DNA from: Gemmatimonadaceae bacterium
GTDB taxonomy: Bacteria; Gemmatimonadota; Gemmatimonadetes; Gemmatimonadales; Gemmatimonadaceae
DNA length: 64,000 bases
Assembly: GCA_036496605.1 (NCBI GenBank)
Contig: DASXKV010000032.1
Span: 248,001 to 312,000, forward strand
Reading direction: 5' to 3'
In this document: positions 16,893 to 25,439 of the stretch, piece by piece
Layout of the letters: each line of letters opens with the position of its first letter
How positions within the stretch are numbered: the first letter of the stretch is position 1
The notes under the pieces: model-generated
The model's database searches: none
What the model was told of the DNA's origin: nothing
Seen by the model: only the letters and a program-made list of their open reading frames with translations
Position numbers and translations under genes: made by a program

Positions 16893-17975
16893 CTAGTCCG
16901 TACCAGTCGGTCGCTCCCTTTGCCGCGTCGAGTGATTCTGGGAATTGCGCGCCGGCGTCGCGACAACCGCATCGTCCCTCAGCACCGCTGCACGCTCGCG
17001 AAGGAGTACGTCGCGAATGATATCGGCACGGCGCGACGCGAGTTCCGCGTTATCAGCGAGTCGTTCAGCCAGTCGCGTGTTGCCGCGCGATTGCGCGCGC
17101 TCCGAAAGCTGCTGGCTGAGCGACGCACTCTCCTGGAGCGCGCGCAACGCCGTCCACAGCGCGGCGTCGAGCGTTTCCGCTTGCCTCGCCAGCAAGGCTT
17201 CCGATGTCCACGCGTGACCGACGCGGCAGCGGAATCGGACCAGATTGCCTTCGCGCAACTCCCACAAGGTGCCGCCGCAATCGGGACAGCCGAAGGGCGC
17301 GAGCACACCCGGGTGATGGTCGCTGTCTTCGATACGGGCGAGATCGAGCTCCGAGTACTCGGTTTCTTTTTGCGCGTCGTCGGCCGCCAGGGTCTCCTCC
17401 ATGCGTAGCGGCCGCTTGGAGAGCTCGTAGAGCAGCGCGGGCAACCGATCGAGCTTCGTGACATAGTCGACGTCGACGTGATCGATCGCGCTCTGCGGCA
17501 TCGATGCAAACATGGCGTCGTCAGGATCCTGTGCGACGGCAATACCGCCCCGGCGCTTGATTGCCAGCAGTCCGGACGTGCCGTCGTCGAGACTCCCGCT
17601 CAACACGACACCAATGACGCGCGGACCATATGCGATCGCGGCGCTCCGGAACATCGGATCGACGGCAGGCCGATTTCCGTTCTCCTTCGGCCCGCGGTAC
17701 AGCCGCATTCGGTTCCGAAAGACCAGCAAGTGATGATCGGGCGGAGCGACGTAAATGCGGCCCTGCTCGATTGAATGCGCGTCCGTTGCTTGCGCAGGAG
17801 TGAGGGAGCTGGCGCGCTTGAGAATTCGCGCAAGTGCGCTGGTTGCGGTGGGCGGAAAATGAATCGTGGCGAACACGGCCGCCGGAATATCGCTGGGCAA
17901 ATTGCGAACGAGCTTCGTGAGCGCTTCGACGCCGCCCGCGGATGCGCCGATGACGATGATGTACCGCGGAGGCAT
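16893..17975 (-). CDS. Orphan CheB-type methylesterase lacking receiver domain
   Basis: The 360-residue protein starts at the ATG at 17975 (MPPRYIIVIGASAGGVEAL). A TTG at 18038 would add 21 weak residues. Residues 1-190 are the CheB catalytic domain: serine in GASAGG, histidine in HFPP and aspartate in SGSLDDGTSG. There is no N-terminal response-regulator domain, unlike classical CheB. The C-terminal part has a zinc-binding-like CPDCGG...CRVGHAW element near residues 230-255 and a long helical tail. It would remove methyl groups from glutamates that the neighbouring CheR-PAS protein adds, or act on a non-chemoreceptor target. It is the first gene of the minus-strand operon. Confidence 0.9.
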   Translation of the reverse strand: MPPRYIIVIGASAGGVEALTKLVRNLPSDIPAAVFATIHFPPTATSALARILKRASSLTPAQATDAHSIEQGRIYVAPPDHHLLVFRNRMRLYRGPKENGNRPAVDPMFRSAAIAYGPRVIGVVLSGSLDDGTSGLLAIKRRGGIAVAQDPDDAMFASMPQSAIDHVDVDYVTKLDRLPALLYELSKRPLRMEETLAADDAQKETEYSELDLARIEDSDHHPGVLAPFGCPDCGGTLWELREGNLVRFRCRVGHAWTSEALLARQAETLDAALWTALRALQESASLSQQLSERAQSRGNTRLAERLADNAELASRRADIIRDVLLRERAAVLRDDAVVATPARNSQNHSTRQRERPTGTD

Positions 17976-18408
17976 GGGCCCGACCCCTGTTTGCAACGAG
18001 CGTTCGCGACCGATTACGCGCTGGTATTCGCGGTGCAATTCGCGTGCTTCCCACAGCAGGCCACGGCATGAAGATCGTGCCGCCCTCGTCCGATGCGCTT
18101 CGTCGCGGCGTCGATTGCTTCGCGAGTGCCGAGGCGGTCGAACTGGAATATTCGGCGTAGCCGTTACATCACGTCGACGACGCCACCTCAGTCGTCAGGG
18201 GAGTACGCGTATCAGCGGAGCGCGCCGCGCCGCTTCGAGCTCGTGGACACAATGTCGCGATCACGGGGCGCGAAGCAAGATTGAGTTTCTGTAGACGTCG
18301 CGAGACTTCGCAGACTCGCCATTGCATCGGCGTGCATCCTGCACTCACCAACGCGCGCGTCGAGTGTTCGCCGCGCGCAGTGGAGTTGTCCGATAGCTGG
18401 AGTCGGGA
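17976..18408. other. Divergent intergenic region upstream of cheB
   Basis: About 430 bases lie between the divergent cheB and the hypothetical gene at 18409. Frames across this stretch have no good start or leader. I see no RNA gene, repeat or clear promoter motif; it presumably holds both promoters. Confidence 0.4.
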
Positions 18409-18951
18409 ATGCCGGTTCGAGAGTTTGTCGATAGCTTCGGGACGGAATGGCGCGCCTGGGAAATCACCCCCGATGCGATTGCACCTCCGACCCGCGGCGA
18501 GGATTATCTGGCCGATTGTTATCAGCTCGGCTGGGTCGTGATGGAGACGAAGCGAGGTGATCGACGCCTGCGGCTGTGTCCGATTCCACGCGATTGGCAT
18601 CGCCTCTCCGACTCGGCGCTCGAGCAATTGGTGGCACGAGGCGAGATGCTTCCGGCACGGACCGCCTCGGCACGCGAGCCCATCGCGGATTTGGCAGTCG
18701 TGCGAAGCTTTCGCTATCCCGGAGGCCGCGTGTGGACGGTATCGGTGACACCGCATCCGACGACCAAAGACGCGCGGGTCCTGCGATTCTCCGCGGGCGC
18801 GCGGGCAATCGATGTCGAAACGTGGCCAAGGGACTGGGCCGACCTGCCTGACGAGCAACTGATTGCGATACTGCGTCGCGCGGCGCCGCGTGGCACGCTC
18901 ACCGAGATGCCCGAACAGCATCGACGTCGCTGGGATGATTCACGAACGTGA
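18409..18951 (+). CDS. Hypothetical cytosolic protein
   Basis: A 180-residue frame with good amino-acid balance (MPVREFVDSFGTEWRAWEIT...). It is soluble, with no signal peptide or membrane segment. Features are an opening REF(x)D(x)FG(x)EWRAWE pattern, repeated tryptophans (GWVVME, DWHRLSD, WPRDWADLPDEQL) and two LSD/LPD(x)(x)L helix caps. The opening resembles small proteins often found near sensor genes in related genomes, but I cannot name a family. It is divergent from cheB and convergent with the small gene that ends at 18973. Confidence 0.65.
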   Translation: MPVREFVDSFGTEWRAWEITPDAIAPPTRGEDYLADCYQLGWVVMETKRGDRRLRLCPIPRDWHRLSDSALEQLVARGEMLPARTASAREPIADLAVVRSFRYPGGRVWTVSVTPHPTTKDARVLRFSAGARAIDVETWPRDWADLPDEQLIAILRRAAPRGTLTEMPEQHRRRWDDSRT

Positions 18952-18972
18952 AGCCCCGCGATCGGCATTCGC

Positions 18973-19299
18973 TCAGCCCTGATCGAGATAGAACGCGTGC
19001 ACGCACTCATCGATCGCGAGCGCGACGAGGGCGGCACGATCGCTCGATGTGAGCGGACAGTCCTCGAGAATTCGTGCTAGGGTCGAGCGAATCTCGGCGA
19101 GCGTGTCGTTCGCGGAGAGCCCGCGGGTATGCGCCTCTCGGCAGAGCCGCGCCGTTGCGAGCGCAAGTTGGTCCGGGGCGCCGCGACCCTCGAGATAGTC
19201 GCGAACGGTCGCGCCCAGGAGATCGCACGCTTGGCCGGAGAAACTCGGCGAGCTTGCGGGTTGGGTGAAAGAACTGGCGGAATCGAAATGTTCTGGCAC
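18973..19299 (-). CDS. Small helical hypothetical protein
   Basis: A 108-residue frame from GTG 19299, with GAGGAG about eight bases upstream. It is largely helical and slightly acidic (ATVRDYLEGRGAPDQLALATARL, then LAEIRSTLARILEDC). There is no leader and no recognised motif. It is convergent with the 180-residue hypothetical across only 21 bases, and similar in style to small regulatory or anti-sigma-like helical proteins, but no function can be assigned. Confidence 0.5.
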   Translation of the reverse strand: MPEHFDSASSFTQPASSPSFSGQACDLLGATVRDYLEGRGAPDQLALATARLCREAHTRGLSANDTLAEIRSTLARILEDCPLTSSDRAALVALAIDECVHAFYLDQG

Positions 19300-19442
19300 T
19301 GCGGCGCTCCTCGCTGCCTCGCGTCGGTCGCCGAAAAGTCCGGCACCTGATGCGGTGCGTGATCACGTCGCCAGATTCGTTCCACGCATCGCGGTTCGTC
19401 CTCGGTGCTTCGTGGTTGGCATACTCGCGTTCCCGAAACGAA

Positions 19443-19466
19443 CGACCAATCACCAACTATGAACTG
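19443..19466. repeat. Family A repeat overlapping a stop codon
   Basis: CGACCAATCACCAACTATGAAC is the reverse complement of the family A word TAGTTGGTGATTGGTCG. The minus-strand lipoprotein gene at 19457 uses the TAG in this repeat as its stop codon. The same TAGTTGGTGATTGG string occurs at about 29896. Confidence 0.55.
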
Positions 19467-20029
19467 CTTTTCGAAGCCACCAGGGCAACGATGCGGCGCT
19501 CGAGCGCCCCGCGGCTGCTGCATTCCACCGGCGTCGTGCCGCTGCCTGGTGCGATGGCGGTTCCACTCACCGCCGTACGCACGATCGACCGACCGGCGAC
19601 CGACGTGTCGATCAGGGTGCCGAAGCGTAGAGTAATCTCGTAACTCGTCGAGATCTCACCCGTCATCGTCGAGCCACACTCGAGCCAGCGCGACATGCTC
19701 TCGCCGGCGAATCTCGCGTGGGCATGGAAATACTGCGTCGCGATCGTGCGACTCGCGGCGTCCGCGCCCTGCAAGGGAACCCCGAGGCCCGCGTATGTCT
19801 GCACGAGGCCCGACCACGCGCGCGTGGGCGGCACCGCGAGGGTGTCCGCCGACAGGTACTGCTCGCGCGTCAGCAATAGATCGAATCGGCCTCCCGGTGA
19901 ATCGACGGTGACGTGTTCCTGCGCGTACGACCCGGGAGTCGAGCTCGTGGCACAGCCGGCGGCGAGCACTGCCGACAACGTTGCGACGAGAGCGCTGCGA
20001 CGCGAATTGGAAGGTATCATGAGCGCCAT
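19457..20029 (-). CDS. Lipoprotein of unknown function
   Basis: A 190-residue protein with a lipoprotein leader ending in a lipobox (VLAAGC near residue 26, MALMIPSNSRRSALVATLS before it). The mature part is beta-rich (HVTVDSPGGRFDLLLTREQY, GEISTSYEITLRFGTLIDTS) with two cysteines (LECGS, VECSS) that could form a disulfide. I know no family. An alternative ATG at 20020 would keep the leader. The stop lies in a family A repeat. The DUF5916 gene lies just upstream on the same strand (its stop is at 20057), so the two may be co-transcribed. Confidence 0.65.
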   Translation of the reverse strand: MALMIPSNSRRSALVATLSAVLAAGCATSSTPGSYAQEHVTVDSPGGRFDLLLTREQYLSADTLAVPPTRAWSGLVQTYAGLGVPLQGADAASRTIATQYFHAHARFAGESMSRWLECGSTMTGEISTSYEITLRFGTLIDTSVAGRSIVRTAVSGTAIAPGSGTTPVECSSRGALERRIVALVASKSSS

Positions 20030-20056
20030 TGCTGGTGAGTAAACTTCAAAGATCGC

Positions 20057-22423
20057 TCACAGTCGAAACAGATAGGTCAGCTTCACGAAGAAGCTGTCGC
20101 TGGTGCGGTCGAGCGCACGAAAGCGCAGAGCGTCAGGCTCCGTCAGCGTGCTTCCGTAGCCCGCGAAGAGCACGGTACCGGGATTCGGTTGATACGAGAA
20201 GAGCCAATCCGCCCGCAGGCGATTGCTCGCGAACGCCAACGCCGGCTCGAACGACCCGTCGGGCTGGCGCAGAATGATCGGGCCGAATGTGCGTGTCTCG
20301 TCACGCAACGCTGCCTGCTTTGACGAATCGTACTCGCCAACGACGCGGACGAATACGGCGCGCGAGAGCTGGTATTCTACTTTGAGCCGCGGGATGCGGC
20401 CGATCTGCACCGTCGACTGATCGCTTCGCCTAACGTACCCCTGCAGCTGGTAGGTGCCGTCGACGCGCAGCTTCTGCGTCGGGCGCCAGGCCATCGTCCA
20501 GCTCTCATACAGGATGTCGGCCTGCGCCCACTCGAAGAAGTTTTCGTCCTGCCCGAAGATCAGCAGCAGACTCGCCGAGAAGGTGTTCCAGGTCGGCGTA
20601 CCGAAATTGAGAACGTAGTCGCGATTGGGGATGCGCGAGACGCCCGCGAACTTCACCGTGTCGACGCGCCCGTTGAGCGTTTGCTCATAATAGTAGTTCC
20701 CGTAGAGCGCCGTGTCGAAGCCGAACGTCTCCCAATACACGGAGGCGCCTGCCCGCCATCCTCCGCGAAGGGCCGCCCCCGTCGAAAAATGAAACTTCTT
20801 CTCGATGGCGTCGCCGTGATTGAACAGCTTCGCGTACTGCCAGGTGAAGTCATTGAACTGATCGAACGTGAAGCTCTCGACGAGGGCTCCCGGACGACCG
20901 TACCAGGTGAATTGCTGGTCCTCGCCGATGTGCGCGACGTTGGACCTACTGATGAAGCCGCTGCCGGCGACGAAACGATCGCTGATGCCGCTGAACGTGT
21001 AGCGAGCGCTATATGATCGTCCCGTGCGACTCAACGTCGTGTTCCACAACGGAGCGTCGGCCGTGACGTCCGTGGCGGCCGTATGCGTTCGACTGCCGGC
21101 AGCCTGCGCCTGGAGACTCCAGACTTTGGCGAAGACGAGTCGCGAATCGAGATCGGCGACGCGGTTCGAGTTGGCTCCGTCGACCTTGTCCGTATACGTG
21201 AGGCCAATACGCGACGCCGGTCCGAGACCACGCTGCAACCGAAGGATGTTGAACACGGGATTGTCGAGACCCGATATCGACGAAGATCGGTCGTCGACAG
21301 CGGACAGGAAGGCAATGTCGGTGCCGCCCTCTTTGCCAGTGAGTTTCCCGGCTGCCACGGGCTGCACTATCCGACGCGTATAGATCAACTGGTTGGGCGT
21401 ATTGAACTGCTCGATGCCGTCGAGGAAGAAGGGCCGTTTCTCGGCGAAAAAAAGCGAAGCTCTCGGATCGAAGACGAATTGGCCGGCATCGGCTTCGATC
21501 TGGGAGAAGTCCGGATGGAAGGTGCTGTTGAGGGTGATGTTCTCGGTCGCTCCCCAGCGGACGTTTCCGCCGACGACGGGCCGCTCCGCGGCATAGGCCC
21601 ACCGCTCGTCGGGCGTCTCGGCGCCTAACGTGTGCTGCGTGATCTCGGGATTGATGTCGAGGACGAGTCCACGGCGCAGATTGGTGAGGCCATCGATCGT
21701 GCCCGATTGCGCGAGGAACGACGCTCCCGCGCGATTCGCCGGCGTCCAGGTCTGCTCGTGTCCGGAATGCTGCACCTCACGTACGACCTGAAGCCGCCAG
21801 CTTTGCACGTCGGCAGTCTGATAACGCAGCGACTTGAAAGGAATTCGAATCTCGACCTCGTAGCCGAAGTCGGTGAGGCGCCCCTTGGATTGGTAGACGT
21901 AGTCCGGGTTGAGGTCCGGCGCCTCACGTCCGGCCGACGAGACGATAAAACCTTGGGAGCGGCTCAGGCCCTGCTCGACGATCGTCCCGTCCATCTGGAC
22001 GCCTAACGGGTTCACCCCAAACACGAGGGCCTGACGTCCGTCGCCAAAGGTGCCGAGGATGATCTGGATCTGGTCGTCGGTGGTGATCTTGTCGCGATCC
22101 GCGAGCGTCGCCCGAACGGCGGCGCGTCCGCCGTGAGGCTCGTACGCGCGTACGCCGAAGTAGATGGCGGTCGGCGAGTACCAGACGAGCACCTCGGTCG
22201 AGTCCTCGGCGGGGAGTCCGTCTTTCGGCGAAAACTCCGAGAAATCGGTGAGACGCGATGCGCTTGCCCAGACGGGCTCGTCGAGCACGCCGTCGATGCG
22301 CACGTCGGACTCGAGACGGGGAGCACGCGCATGCATCGCGAGCGCTCGTCCGCTATAGGTCGCGCCCGAGGATACCGGCGCGCCGGTGAGCGTCTGATAG
22401 AGGCCGAGGAGGGGTAAGAGCAC
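20057..22423 (-). CDS. CBM9-like and DUF5916 outer-membrane protein
   Basis: This 788-residue protein starts at GTG 22423. Residues about 35-230 match a carbohydrate-binding module family 9-like domain (IDGVLDEPVWASASRLTDF, VEIRIPFKSLRY). From about residue 240 to the end is DUF5916, a long beta-strand-rich region ending in an aromatic LTYLFRL typical of outer-membrane barrels. Motifs such as FFLDGIEQFNTPNQLIYTR are characteristic of DUF5916. It probably sits in the outer membrane; sugar binding is inferred from the N-domain only. The first ~20 residues look like a weak signal peptide. Confidence 0.9.
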   Translation of the reverse strand: MLLPLLGLYQTLTGAPVSSGATYSGRALAMHARAPRLESDVRIDGVLDEPVWASASRLTDFSEFSPKDGLPAEDSTEVLVWYSPTAIYFGVRAYEPHGGRAAVRATLADRDKITTDDQIQIILGTFGDGRQALVFGVNPLGVQMDGTIVEQGLSRSQGFIVSSAGREAPDLNPDYVYQSKGRLTDFGYEVEIRIPFKSLRYQTADVQSWRLQVVREVQHSGHEQTWTPANRAGASFLAQSGTIDGLTNLRRGLVLDINPEITQHTLGAETPDERWAYAAERPVVGGNVRWGATENITLNSTFHPDFSQIEADAGQFVFDPRASLFFAEKRPFFLDGIEQFNTPNQLIYTRRIVQPVAAGKLTGKEGGTDIAFLSAVDDRSSSISGLDNPVFNILRLQRGLGPASRIGLTYTDKVDGANSNRVADLDSRLVFAKVWSLQAQAAGSRTHTAATDVTADAPLWNTTLSRTGRSYSARYTFSGISDRFVAGSGFISRSNVAHIGEDQQFTWYGRPGALVESFTFDQFNDFTWQYAKLFNHGDAIEKKFHFSTGAALRGGWRAGASVYWETFGFDTALYGNYYYEQTLNGRVDTVKFAGVSRIPNRDYVLNFGTPTWNTFSASLLLIFGQDENFFEWAQADILYESWTMAWRPTQKLRVDGTYQLQGYVRRSDQSTVQIGRIPRLKVEYQLSRAVFVRVVGEYDSSKQAALRDETRTFGPIILRQPDGSFEPALAFASNRLRADWLFSYQPNPGTVLFAGYGSTLTEPDALRFRALDRTSDSFFVKLTYLFRL

Positions 22424-22544
22424 GGGGCAAGTTCGAGCGGCGAGCGAGAGGTGGCAAGTGGGCGCGTGGCGCGAGGAGGCGTAAAATCACGTATATCATG
22501 CACGGGCATTGGCCACTTACGACACATCACTCGCACCTTCTCGC

Positions 22545-22976
22545 ATGTCCGAGCACTTTCGACGGCTCGAGCGGATGTATCACGCGGCTCCGATCAACGA
22601 GTACTTTGCGCCAAAACTGCACATCCCGGAAGCCGGCGTCGCCGAGCTGCGTTTAACGGTTCGTCCGGATTTCCATCACGCGGCTCATGCCGCGCATGGA
22701 GCTGTGTACTTCAAGGCGCTCGACGACGCGACGTTCTTCGCGGCGAACTCGCTCGTCGACGATGTCTTTGTGCTCACGGTGTCGTTCAATCTCTATCTCA
22801 CTCGCCCGGTGAGCGAGGGTGAGGTGATCGCCCGCGGTCGCGTGGTGTCGCGGTCGAAGCGGTTATATCTCGCCGAGGGCGTGCTCGAGGACGCACGGGG
22901 ACGCGAGATCGCGCGCGGGAGCGGCGCGTTCATGCCGAGTACGATGGCGTTGGCGGATCTCGGTCACTACCGCTAG
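22545..22976 (+). CDS. Hotdog-fold PaaI-type thioesterase
   Basis: The 143-residue protein starts at ATG 22545 (MSEHFRRLERMY); the TTG at 22509 is less likely. The core reads HHAAHAAHGAVYFKALDDAT followed by VDDVFVLTVSFNLYLTRPV. This is the PaaI/4HBT hotdog pattern with the helix that carries the catalytic acid. Such enzymes hydrolyse acyl-CoA thioesters. The substrate cannot be read from the sequence. It is divergent from the DUF5916 gene. Confidence 0.85.
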   Translation: MSEHFRRLERMYHAAPINEYFAPKLHIPEAGVAELRLTVRPDFHHAAHAAHGAVYFKALDDATFFAANSLVDDVFVLTVSFNLYLTRPVSEGEVIARGRVVSRSKRLYLAEGVLEDARGREIARGSGAFMPSTMALADLGHYR

Positions 22977-23008
22977 GCCCCTCGCTCGTTGAGCGGAGAA
23001 ACGCGACG

Positions 23009-23590
23009 TCAGCTCTTTGGCTCGTTAGGTGTGGGCGTCGTCTCGCGCACGCGCGCTTCGGCCGTCGGTACCCACGTGTCGCCTCGGTGAACGAGCCGGT
23101 ACGCCCGCTCGAAGCGGAGCGACTCGCTGCCGCCGGAAGTCGGCGTGTCGAACTTCTGCGCGGCGAGATAGACCTCGACGGAGTCGCCGCCGCGGGCGAG
23201 CACGTCGGAAAAGCGCACCACGTAGCCGGGGCCGCGGCCAGCGCAATGCGGCGTTTTGCGCGAGGCTGTGATCGGCGGCTCGCAGGTGCCTTGAATCACT
23301 CCGCGATCACGAAGTCCGACTTCGACAGTACCTGGCAACATGCCGTCCTCCGCCATCCCGCCAGCCCGCGGAAGAACACGACGATCGAGCAAGAGAGTGA
23401 GCGCGGGATCATCGAGCTCGAAAGCCTCGCGGAGTGCTGCCTGGTAGACGAAGACGCGCGTGGTCGGCTGGAGCGACGCGACGCGCAGCCCATGTCCACG
23501 CACGAAACGATCGTCGTCGCCCCGTGCACAGGCGACGAGAAGCCAGGCGGCGAGTATCGTAGCGGTGAGTGATCGAAGCAAAGCGGTCAT
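23009..23590 (-). CDS. Hypothetical lipoprotein
   Basis: A 193-residue protein from ATG 23590 with a lipoprotein leader (MTALLRSLTATILAAWLLVAC). I chose this start over the one at 23716, which would put 42 odd residues before the leader. The mature part is soluble with alternating strands (VRVASLQ-like, TRVFVYQAALREAFEL, LLLDRRVLPR) and closes with a threonine/proline tail. The sequence GYVVRFSDVLARGGDSVEVYLAAQ may be a beta-domain. No family recognised. Confidence 0.6.
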   Translation of the reverse strand: MTALLRSLTATILAAWLLVACARGDDDRFVRGHGLRVASLQPTTRVFVYQAALREAFELDDPALTLLLDRRVLPRAGGMAEDGMLPGTVEVGLRDRGVIQGTCEPPITASRKTPHCAGRGPGYVVRFSDVLARGGDSVEVYLAAQKFDTPTSGGSESLRFERAYRLVHRGDTWVPTAEARVRETTPTPNEPKS

Positions 23591-23757
23591 CAATCGGGGA
23601 AGCTCGTGCGCAACGCACGCTCCGATAATGACGCTGAAAGCGGGCTTGGCGTCAAACGCGAATTCGCCGATCGCCGACCAGAGAAAGCCGGCGAGCGTCG
23701 CTGCTCGCCGGCTCATCCGCTGAGGCTTGTCAGCCGCAACCGACTACTAGCAGCCGC

Positions 23758-24453
23758 TCACGGCGTATTGCGCGACGCCACGACGACTGCTCGACCACCC
23801 GTCGCATGTAATGCGAGATTCACGGGTGTCTCGGCGGCGCGCCGATAGGCGACTTCCTGCTCGCGACGGCGACGATCGAGCTCACCGGGGTTAGGCGAAC
23901 TAGTAACCGGATACAATCCACCAGGATGCCCCGTCGTGGCGACGTCGCTGCCGACCTCCTCGATCTCCACGTCGTCGAGCCACGCCTGTCCCGACCCGCT
24001 GAGCAGGAAGCCATACGTCATACCAATCGCGTCGCGCGGAATGTCGAGCACGATCTCCTGACGAGACCAATCATTCGTGAGCATGAGCGGGCGGTTCTGC
24101 ATGTAGTCGGAGGTCTGCACGACACCGCCGCCGTCGACACGCATGAAGAGCTCGGCCGTGCCTTCGTTGACGCCGATGGTCTTGAGATATCCGGACATGC
24201 GAATGCGCTTGCCGCGATAAGCATCGGCGCGAACGCTCTGCGCGAGCATCGCCGAGCTACGCGGCGATTCGACATTCGCCTTGATCGTGGCGCCGGCGAA
24301 TCCTTGACCACCGTCGCGGTGCGATCCGTCCGCACGTACCGTGTAGTCGCCGGAGCCGTCGGTGATGGCCTGCCAACCAGCGGGCACTTGCGCCGAGGCC
24401 GCGATGGGCGCGACGAGCGCGGCGGCGACTGTGAGCCGTCGAATCTGCAGCAT
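23758..24453 (-). CDS. Secreted carbohydrate-binding-like jelly-roll protein
   Basis: The 231-residue protein starts at ATG 24453 with GAGGAG eight bases upstream and a signal peptide (MLQIRRLTVAAALVAPIAAS). The body resembles the all-beta domain often attached to regulators and glycoside enzymes: IRMSGYLKTIGVNEGTAELF, MRVDGGG, NRPLMLTNDW, EIVLDIPRDA and FLLSGSGQAWLDDVEIE. That fold usually binds carbohydrate or acts as a sandwich scaffold. The last ~50 residues are basic and helical. No catalytic residues can be picked out. Confidence 0.75.
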   Translation of the reverse strand: MLQIRRLTVAAALVAPIAASAQVPAGWQAITDGSGDYTVRADGSHRDGGQGFAGATIKANVESPRSSAMLAQSVRADAYRGKRIRMSGYLKTIGVNEGTAELFMRVDGGGVVQTSDYMQNRPLMLTNDWSRQEIVLDIPRDAIGMTYGFLLSGSGQAWLDDVEIEEVGSDVATTGHPGGLYPVTSSPNPGELDRRRREQEVAYRRAAETPVNLALHATGGRAVVVASRNTP

Positions 24454-24699
24454 ATACGAAACTCCTCTGAGTGTCATGCCCGATTAGACGCCCCGGTGCG
24501 AACGATGGTTTCAGCAGCGTGTGTGTGGAATTTGTGAAGAGCGTCACGATTTCGTGCATGCCTAACGAGTCCAGATGAGCGGTGCAGCCCGCACGTCAGT
24601 GCCGATTAGCAACTCATCACGTCACCCGGGCCGATTCGTACCGGATCCACGACTCTCGAGGACAGTCCCACAACCGAACACCTCGTCTCACAAGCGAGA

Positions 24700-24733
24700 A
24701 AAAACCCGCCGGACAACTCCCCGGCGGGTTTTT
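24700..24733. terminator. Canonical rho-independent terminator, bidirectional
   Basis: AAAAACCCGCCGG (24700-24712) and CCGGCGGGTTTTT (24721-24733) form a 13-bp perfect stem with A- and T-runs on the two sides. It stands between the minus-strand Spy-like gene, which ends at 24759, and the promoter region of the gene starting at 24453, so it mainly ends the Spy-like transcript. It is the only textbook terminator in the window. Confidence 0.9.
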
Positions 24734-24758
24734 CGTCCTGCTCATGATCGATGACGAA

Positions 24759-25253
24759 TCATCGATCGTTATGCGACCCCGCGTTGCGGCCGCTACGACC
24801 GGCTTCCGAGCCCGCTCGGCGCTGCGAGGCGTGCTGTTTCCACGCGGCGAGGTTCGCGTCAAACTGCTTTTGCTGGTCCGCCGTGAGAATCGAACGGATC
24901 CCCGCGACCTGACGTTCACGCGCCTGCTCCATTTGCGGCCTTAGCGCCTGCATCTGCGCCCGCGCGGCAGCCGTGTCGCCACGCTGGCGCGCGGCACGCG
25001 CGTCGGCCATGGCCTTTCGGAACTGTTCGTTGCCGGGATTGTTCTTTTCACTCTCCCGCATCGACTTGAGCTTCGCCTTCTGGCTCGCGGTGAGGTTGAT
25101 ACCCTTCAGCAGTTGCTGGCCGGGCCCGCGCCTCATGCCGCGTCCTTCGTGCTCGACCCGTTGGGGCTGCTGCGTCGATTGGGCCGAAGCGACCCCGACG
25201 GAACCGAGAGAAAGGGCCAGGCCTAGGGCCATGGCCATCGTTGTCTTCCGCAT
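24759..25253 (-). CDS. Spy/CpxP-like periplasmic protein
   Basis: The 164-residue protein starts at ATG 25253 (MRKTTMAMALGLALSLGSVG), with GGAG seven bases upstream and a clear signal peptide. The mature part is helical and charged, with the LTxxQ hallmarks LTASQKAKLKSMRES and LTADQQKQFDANLA about 65 residues apart. Spy/CpxP proteins act as periplasmic chaperones or stress sensors. The tail (RAGSEAGRSGRNAGSHNDR) is low-complexity. A perfect terminator follows. Confidence 0.85.
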   Translation of the reverse strand: MRKTTMAMALGLALSLGSVGVASAQSTQQPQRVEHEGRGMRRGPGQQLLKGINLTASQKAKLKSMRESEKNNPGNEQFRKAMADARAARQRGDTAAARAQMQALRPQMEQARERQVAGIRSILTADQQKQFDANLAAWKQHASQRRAGSEAGRSGRNAGSHNDR

Positions 25254-25439
25254 GCTGCATCTCCGTTTGTGAGACCTGCGACACGACGCGCATCGGTGCG
25301 CGGGCGTCATTTCTTCACTTTCGGAGATTGATACCAGCGGGGTTTGGCGCTGGGTCCCATGTTCCATCCGCGACGACGTGAAAACGGGGCCGGATGTCAC
25401 GAATGGCTCGCGGAAGAGCATGAACGGCGTTCCGCCTCT

